The notes under the pieces were generated by a model. It had not been told where the DNA came from, ran no database searches, and saw only the letters and a program-made list of their open reading frames with translations. A program made the position numbers and the translations under genes. Positions 61,461 through 64,000 of a stretch of 64,000 nt of DNA are shown piece by piece; position 1 is the first letter of the stretch, and each line of letters begins with the position of its first letter. The stretch is from Streptomyces jeddahensis (lineage in GTDB: Bacteria; Actinomycetota; Actinomycetes; Streptomycetales; Streptomycetaceae), in the NCBI RefSeq assembly GCF_001642995.1, contig NZ_LOHS01000156.1, positions 140,002 through 204,001 on the forward strand, written 5' to 3'.

Positions 61461-61931
61461 TCAGGTTTGGGGGTTGCCGGACCGGTTGATGGCGCGCCGC
61501 ATGCGCGCGATGTCCTTCTTGGGCCGTTCCTGCGCGGCGCGCAGCCGCGCGTCGGTGCGGGAGGCGGCATAGGCGTTCTCGCGCAGCAGCCGGCGGTAGC
61601 TGTCGAGGCGCCGCCGGGTGAGGTGACCGGACTCGACGGCTGCCAGGACGGCACAGCCCGGCTCGGTGGTGTGGGCGCAGTCGGCGAAGCGGCAGTCCCC
61701 GGCGAGCTCGGTGATCTCGGCGAAGGCCTGGTCCAGGCCCTCGTCGGCCTCGTGCAGGCCCACGCCGCGCAGGCCGCGCTCGGCCCGCACGATCCGGCCG
61801 GGAACCAGCCCGTCGGCGCGGAAGGGGGCGAAGGAATGGTCGCGTTCCTCGTCCCAGCCGTAGTCGGCCCGAGTCAGGACGCGCGCAGGAGAGAAGAAGG
61901 GGGGTTGCTGAGAAGCAGGTTGATGAAACAA
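61461..61931 (-). CDS. rsgA: RsgA-derived protein lacking the GTPase domain
   Basis: About 156 residues from TTG 61931. Residues ~15-55 match the beginning of actinobacterial RsgA (YGWDEERDHSFAPFRADGLVPGRIVRAERG). They continue directly, in frame, into the end of the enzyme: RGVGLHEADEGLDQAFAEI and the zinc-binding CRFADCAHTTEPGCAV with a long C-terminal helix. The OB-fold remainder and the entire circularly permuted GTPase domain (~200 residues, including all G motifs) are missing. RsgA normally helps mature the 30S subunit. This may be a pseudogene or a domesticated ribosome-binding fragment. Upstream lies a 22-residue leader ORF. Confidence 0.7.
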   Translation of the reverse strand: MFHQPASQQPPFFSPARVLTRADYGWDEERDHSFAPFRADGLVPGRIVRAERGLRGVGLHEADEGLDQAFAEITELAGDCRFADCAHTTEPGCAVLAAVESGHLTRRRLDSYRRLLRENAYAASRTDARLRAAQERPKKDIARMRRAINRSGNPQT

Positions 61932-62013
61932 CGTGGAGACCCTTGGGAAGGGGCCCCTCCGGACGGCACGTGCGACGAAGAACTCCCGCTAGGAGAGCGA
62001 AAGGCAGGTGCGG

Positions 62014-62082
62014 TCAGGACGAGGCCCGGGAAGTGAGGATGATCCGGGCACTGCACACGGCAGTGGTCTCCACGACAGTCAT
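62014..62082 (-). CDS. 22-residue leader peptide (uORF)
   Basis: ATG 62082 sits four bases after an unusually strong GGAGGAGGTGA ribosome site and encodes MTVVETTAVCSARIILTSRA plus two serines before TGA at 62014-62016. It lies about 80 bp ahead of the RsgA-like gene. Short ORFs with strong initiation ahead of ribosome-related genes commonly act as stall sensors for translation inhibitors. No other function can be read. Confidence 0.6.
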   Translation of the reverse strand: MTVVETTAVCSARIILTSRASS

Positions 62083-62194
62083 CAACTCACCTCCTCCGAT
62101 CTCCGCAGCAGACCCAGTCGTCGCTGCGGCGTCCACAGTAACACGCTCTGTCGTCGCCGGGCCGCCTGCCTTTCACCGGCCACTGATGCTGGTG

Positions 62195-62405
62195 ACAGCG
62201 CACGCCGCGACGTTCGACTTCGTCGAACGTTCCCTGACGCCCGTCTCGTTCGAAGGGGTTGTGCCGGCAGAGGCCGGTCTCGACTGCCCGGATGTAGAAG
62301 GTGTGGCAGGCGTTGAAGCGGCGGCTGCGGGAGCGGGGGGCTCCGCCGCGGTGGTTGAGCCAGGCGAGGGCGTGGGTGTGGTCGGCGCGCCAGGAATCTG
62401 AGGAG
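62195..62405 (-). pseudogene. Possible tyrosine-recombinase fragment
   Basis: One minus-strand frame reads ADHTHALAWLNHRGGAPRSR, then RFNACHTFYIRAVETGLCRHNPFE. That resembles the SAM-like core-binding domain of phage integrases (R-x-x-x-LRxFYxWAVExGLxxxNPF). It has no start codon, runs only ~70 codons and lacks the catalytic domain. Weak evidence. Apart from this and the leader peptide, 62083-62423 holds nothing recognisable. Confidence 0.3.
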
Positions 62406-62423
62406 GGTGCCCGGGTTACGGCC

Positions 62424-62855
62424 TCACGCCCAGGGTCGGAACGGCTCGTCCATGAGCTGGAACAACGGCTCCTTGCGGACCGGGTCCTCGGCCCTGGAGA
62501 GCTGTACCCGGTCGCCGGGGTGGACCGCGGCGGGCGGGCCGAGCACCCGGCCCCGCACGGTGAACCCCTCGGCCATCTCGATCAGCGACTCGTTGCGGGC
62601 CGACGGAGTGCCCCGGTGGATCACCGTCGTGCGGCGCACGACCCCCCTGCCCGCGCTGTGCTCGGTCCGCAGGTCGCTGGAGGCGCAGACCGGGCAGAGC
62701 AGACGGTGGAACGAGGGGGTGCCGCACCACTGGCAGCGCTGGAAGCACAGGCCGTCGAAGGCGGCGGGGTCCGCGGAGGTGGTGGCGGTGCCGTTGTCAG
62801 CCGTGGCGTCGAGTCGGCTCTCGGCGATCGCTGTCCCTGTCCCTGGGTGGAACAC
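62424..62855 (-). CDS. DUF35 zinc-ribbon/OB-fold protein
   Basis: GTG 62855 has AGGGAG eight bases ahead (143 residues); GTG 62873 is an alternative. It has a rubredoxin-like zinc ribbon RCQWCGTPSFHRLLCPVCAS (four Cys), followed by an OB-fold part (GRGVVRRTTVIHRGTP...FTVRGRVLGPPAAVHPGDRVQL). DUF35 proteins bind acyl-CoA and accompany thiolases, hydratases and acyl-CoA dehydrogenases. A perfect palindrome lies ~80 bp upstream and recurs in the TetR/acyl-CoA dehydrogenase gap, so co-regulation with acyl-CoA metabolism is likely. Confidence 0.84.
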   Translation of the reverse strand: MFHPGTGTAIAESRLDATADNGTATTSADPAAFDGLCFQRCQWCGTPSFHRLLCPVCASSDLRTEHSAGRGVVRRTTVIHRGTPSARNESLIEMAEGFTVRGRVLGPPAAVHPGDRVQLSRAEDPVRKEPLFQLMDEPFRPWA

Positions 62856-62932
62856 GATGTCATCTCCCTGCACTCGGGCCGGAATCTGATGTGCTCGGAA
62901 CGCCGTGCACGCGACCAGAGTATGGCACTGAG

Positions 62933-62947
62933 TGCCACGAGTAAAGG
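62933..62947. promoter_or_regulatory. Palindromic TetR operator upstream of the DUF35 gene
   Basis: TGGCACTGAGTGCCA is a perfect 7+1+7 palindrome 78 bp ahead of the DUF35 start. The same half-site (AGTGCCA/TGGCACT) appears three times in the TetR-acyl-CoA dehydrogenase intergenic region, so it is the probable site of the adjacent TetR regulator. Confidence 0.82.
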
Positions 62948-62997
62948 CACTCCGTACCCGGGGTTCGGGAAAGAGGTGCAGCGAGCCGGGACGGTCT

Positions 62998-63732
62998 TCA
63001 GTCCTCCCGGAGCGAGGACTCGATCTCCCGGACCACGCGCCACATCGGCGTGCCCCGCTTGGAGATGACGACGACCACGTCCTCCGGTTCCTCCGGCGTG
63101 ATGCGGGCGCCGCCGGAAACCCCGGCGCCGAAGGTGTCGCGGACTTGGTCGAGCGCGTGGTCGACCGCGGCGGCCGCGTCGCCCTGCCCGTCCGAACGCA
63201 GCCAGGAGCGGAGCCCGTTGTTGTGCGCCGCCACCACCGCGGCGGCGATCACGTCCGCGTGCAGGGTGCCGTCACGGCGCCCCGCGAAACGCTCGCGCAG
63301 ATACCCGGCGAGGGCGCGCTCGTACCGCCACACCACCGACAGCTCATACGCGCGCAGCCCGGGCACCTTTCTGGTGAGCCGGTAACGCTGCACGGAGAAC
63401 GTCGGGTTCTCGGCGTACATACGCAGCACGAGCCGGGCCGCGTCGCAGACCCGCTCCACCGGGTCGTCATCGTCCGAGCCGGAGCTCAGAAACTCCGTCA
63501 TGTCCGCAAGGCAGCGCTCGTGATCCGGGAAGACCACATCTTCCTTGGACGGGAAGTACCGGAAGAACGACCGGCGTCCGACCCCCGCCAGCGTCACGAT
63601 GTCGTCGACCGTCGTCTGCTCGTACCCGCGCTCGAGAAAGAGCTGGAAGGCGGCCGCGACGAGGGAGTCCCTTATGGGCGGCTTCGGGGGTGTCGCATCG
63701 GATGCTGTACCGCGACGGGGTGCCTCGCTCAT
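62998..63732 (-). CDS. TetR-family regulator of acyl-CoA metabolism
   Basis: ATG 63732 gives 244 residues. TetR HTH: IRDSLVAAAFQLFLERGYEQTTVDDIVTLAGVGRRSFFRYFPSKEDVVF, a very typical sequence with the RRSFFRYF recognition helix, then a helical ligand domain. It is divergent from an acyl-CoA dehydrogenase gene and upstream of the DUF35 gene. Shared palindromes suggest it represses all three, probably responding to an acyl-CoA. Confidence 0.92.
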   Translation of the reverse strand: MSEAPRRGTASDATPPKPPIRDSLVAAAFQLFLERGYEQTTVDDIVTLAGVGRRSFFRYFPSKEDVVFPDHERCLADMTEFLSSGSDDDDPVERVCDAARLVLRMYAENPTFSVQRYRLTRKVPGLRAYELSVVWRYERALAGYLRERFAGRRDGTLHADVIAAAVVAAHNNGLRSWLRSDGQGDAAAAVDHALDQVRDTFGAGVSGGARITPEEPEDVVVVISKRGTPMWRVVREIESSLRED

Positions 63733-63762
63733 GAGGGCGAACCTAACATCGGGCGGAGGAGA

Positions 63763-63800
63763 TGGCACTCGGTGTGCATACTGGAGGGAACTGAGTGCCA
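63763..63800. promoter_or_regulatory. Pair of TetR operator sites in the divergent gap
   Basis: TGGCACTCGGTGTGCA (63763-63778) and GGGAACTGAGTGCCA (63786-63800) are imperfect copies of the perfect palindrome at 62933-62947; their outer halves (TGGCACTC and GAGTGCCA) are exact inverted repeats. They lie between the TetR ATG (63732) and the acyl-CoA dehydrogenase ATG (63901). Confidence 0.8.
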
Positions 63801-63900
63801 TGAACTGAATGCCGCGACCGCAGCATCCCTTCAGCAGCACCCCGACCTCGTCCCGTTCACCTCACCATCATCCCGTGCAAGCGGACTGGAGTCCCGACCG

Positions 63901-64000
63901 ATGAACCAGCATTTCGATCTGTACCGGCCGTCGGAAGAGCACGATCTGCTCCGTGAGACGGTGCGTTCGCTCGCCGAGGCGAAGATCGCCCCGTATGCGG
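63901..64000 (+). CDS. Acyl-CoA dehydrogenase, 5' part (runs off the window)
   Basis: ATG 63901 with GGAG upstream. The visible 33 codons read MNQHFDLYRPSEEHDLLRET and continue VRSLAEAKIAPYA, the standard first helices of acyl-CoA dehydrogenases. The flavin-binding body lies beyond the window. Divergent from the TetR gene with shared operators, so probably induced by its substrate acyl-CoA. Confidence 0.85.
   Translation, partial: MNQHFDLYRPSEEHDLLRETVRSLAEAKIAPYA

Overview
The window has the base composition and gene style of a Streptomyces-like actinomycete: very GC-rich, strong third-position GC, frequent GTG starts, and families typical of that genus (XRE/DUF397 pairs, TioE-type MerR, trypco2, NHLP peptide exporters, mycothiol-dependent formaldehyde oxidation, ABC-F factors with leader peptides). 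No rRNA, tRNA or CRISPR array was seen. The many insertion sequences, gene fragments and accessory genes suggest a variable region, such as a chromosome arm, rather than core chromosome. That placement is inference.

Region 1 (1-17.4 kb) is a patchwork of conflict-type and regulatory genes. A lipoprotein and a peptidoglycan-binding protein are followed by three gene fragments, a divergent NmrA-like/TetR pair and a deleted IS3 element. Three STAND (NB-ARC) ATPase loci then lie within 13 kb: a two-gene NB-ARC-TPR module (4356-7090), a trypco2 plus trypsin-NB-ARC-TPR module (9377-12827), and an XRE-NB-ARC gene (14069-17379) split by a TnpB-type element whose removal restores the reading frame exactly. 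Between them is a WhiJ/AbaA-like trio (ATPase, XRE, DUF397) whose ATPase looks fused to the tail of a Fic-like toxin.

Region 2 (17.5-29.3 kb) holds regulator-enzyme pairs with visible operators (TioE/erythromycin-esterase-like and HxlR/haloalkane-dehalogenase-like). It also has two IS5-type elements, both decayed, a class III CoA-transferase, a secreted GH5 endoglycoceramidase-like enzyme, a nucleotidyltransferase, an NhaA-DsbA fusion and a DUF6250 relic.

Region 3 (29.3-40.1 kb) has a large TPR-CHAT protease-like protein divergent from two coupled small genes. Next to it is a complete NHLP-type peptide export operon: a cysteine-free precursor with a double-glycine leader, a 17-bp hairpin, an HlyD adaptor, a C39-peptidase ABC transporter and a second ABC transporter.

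Region 4 (40.6-50.7 kb) carries DoxX, the mycothiol formaldehyde-detoxification pair, and an AraC regulator divergent from a tightly coupled six-gene catabolic operon (PfkB kinase, MFS, flavin amine oxidase, SRPBCC, class II aldolase, aldehyde dehydrogenase) whose substrate is unknown.

Region 5 (51-64 kb) contains DUF5701, Nudix, an FG-GAP lipoprotein, an S66 LD-carboxypeptidase flanked by direct repeats and an Eis-like acetyltransferase. An ABC-F gene behind a seven-residue leader peptide follows, then an APH-like kinase, and a second leader peptide ahead of an RsgA derivative without its GTPase domain and a methyltransferase. The window ends with a TetR/DUF35/acyl-CoA dehydrogenase unit sharing a palindromic operator.
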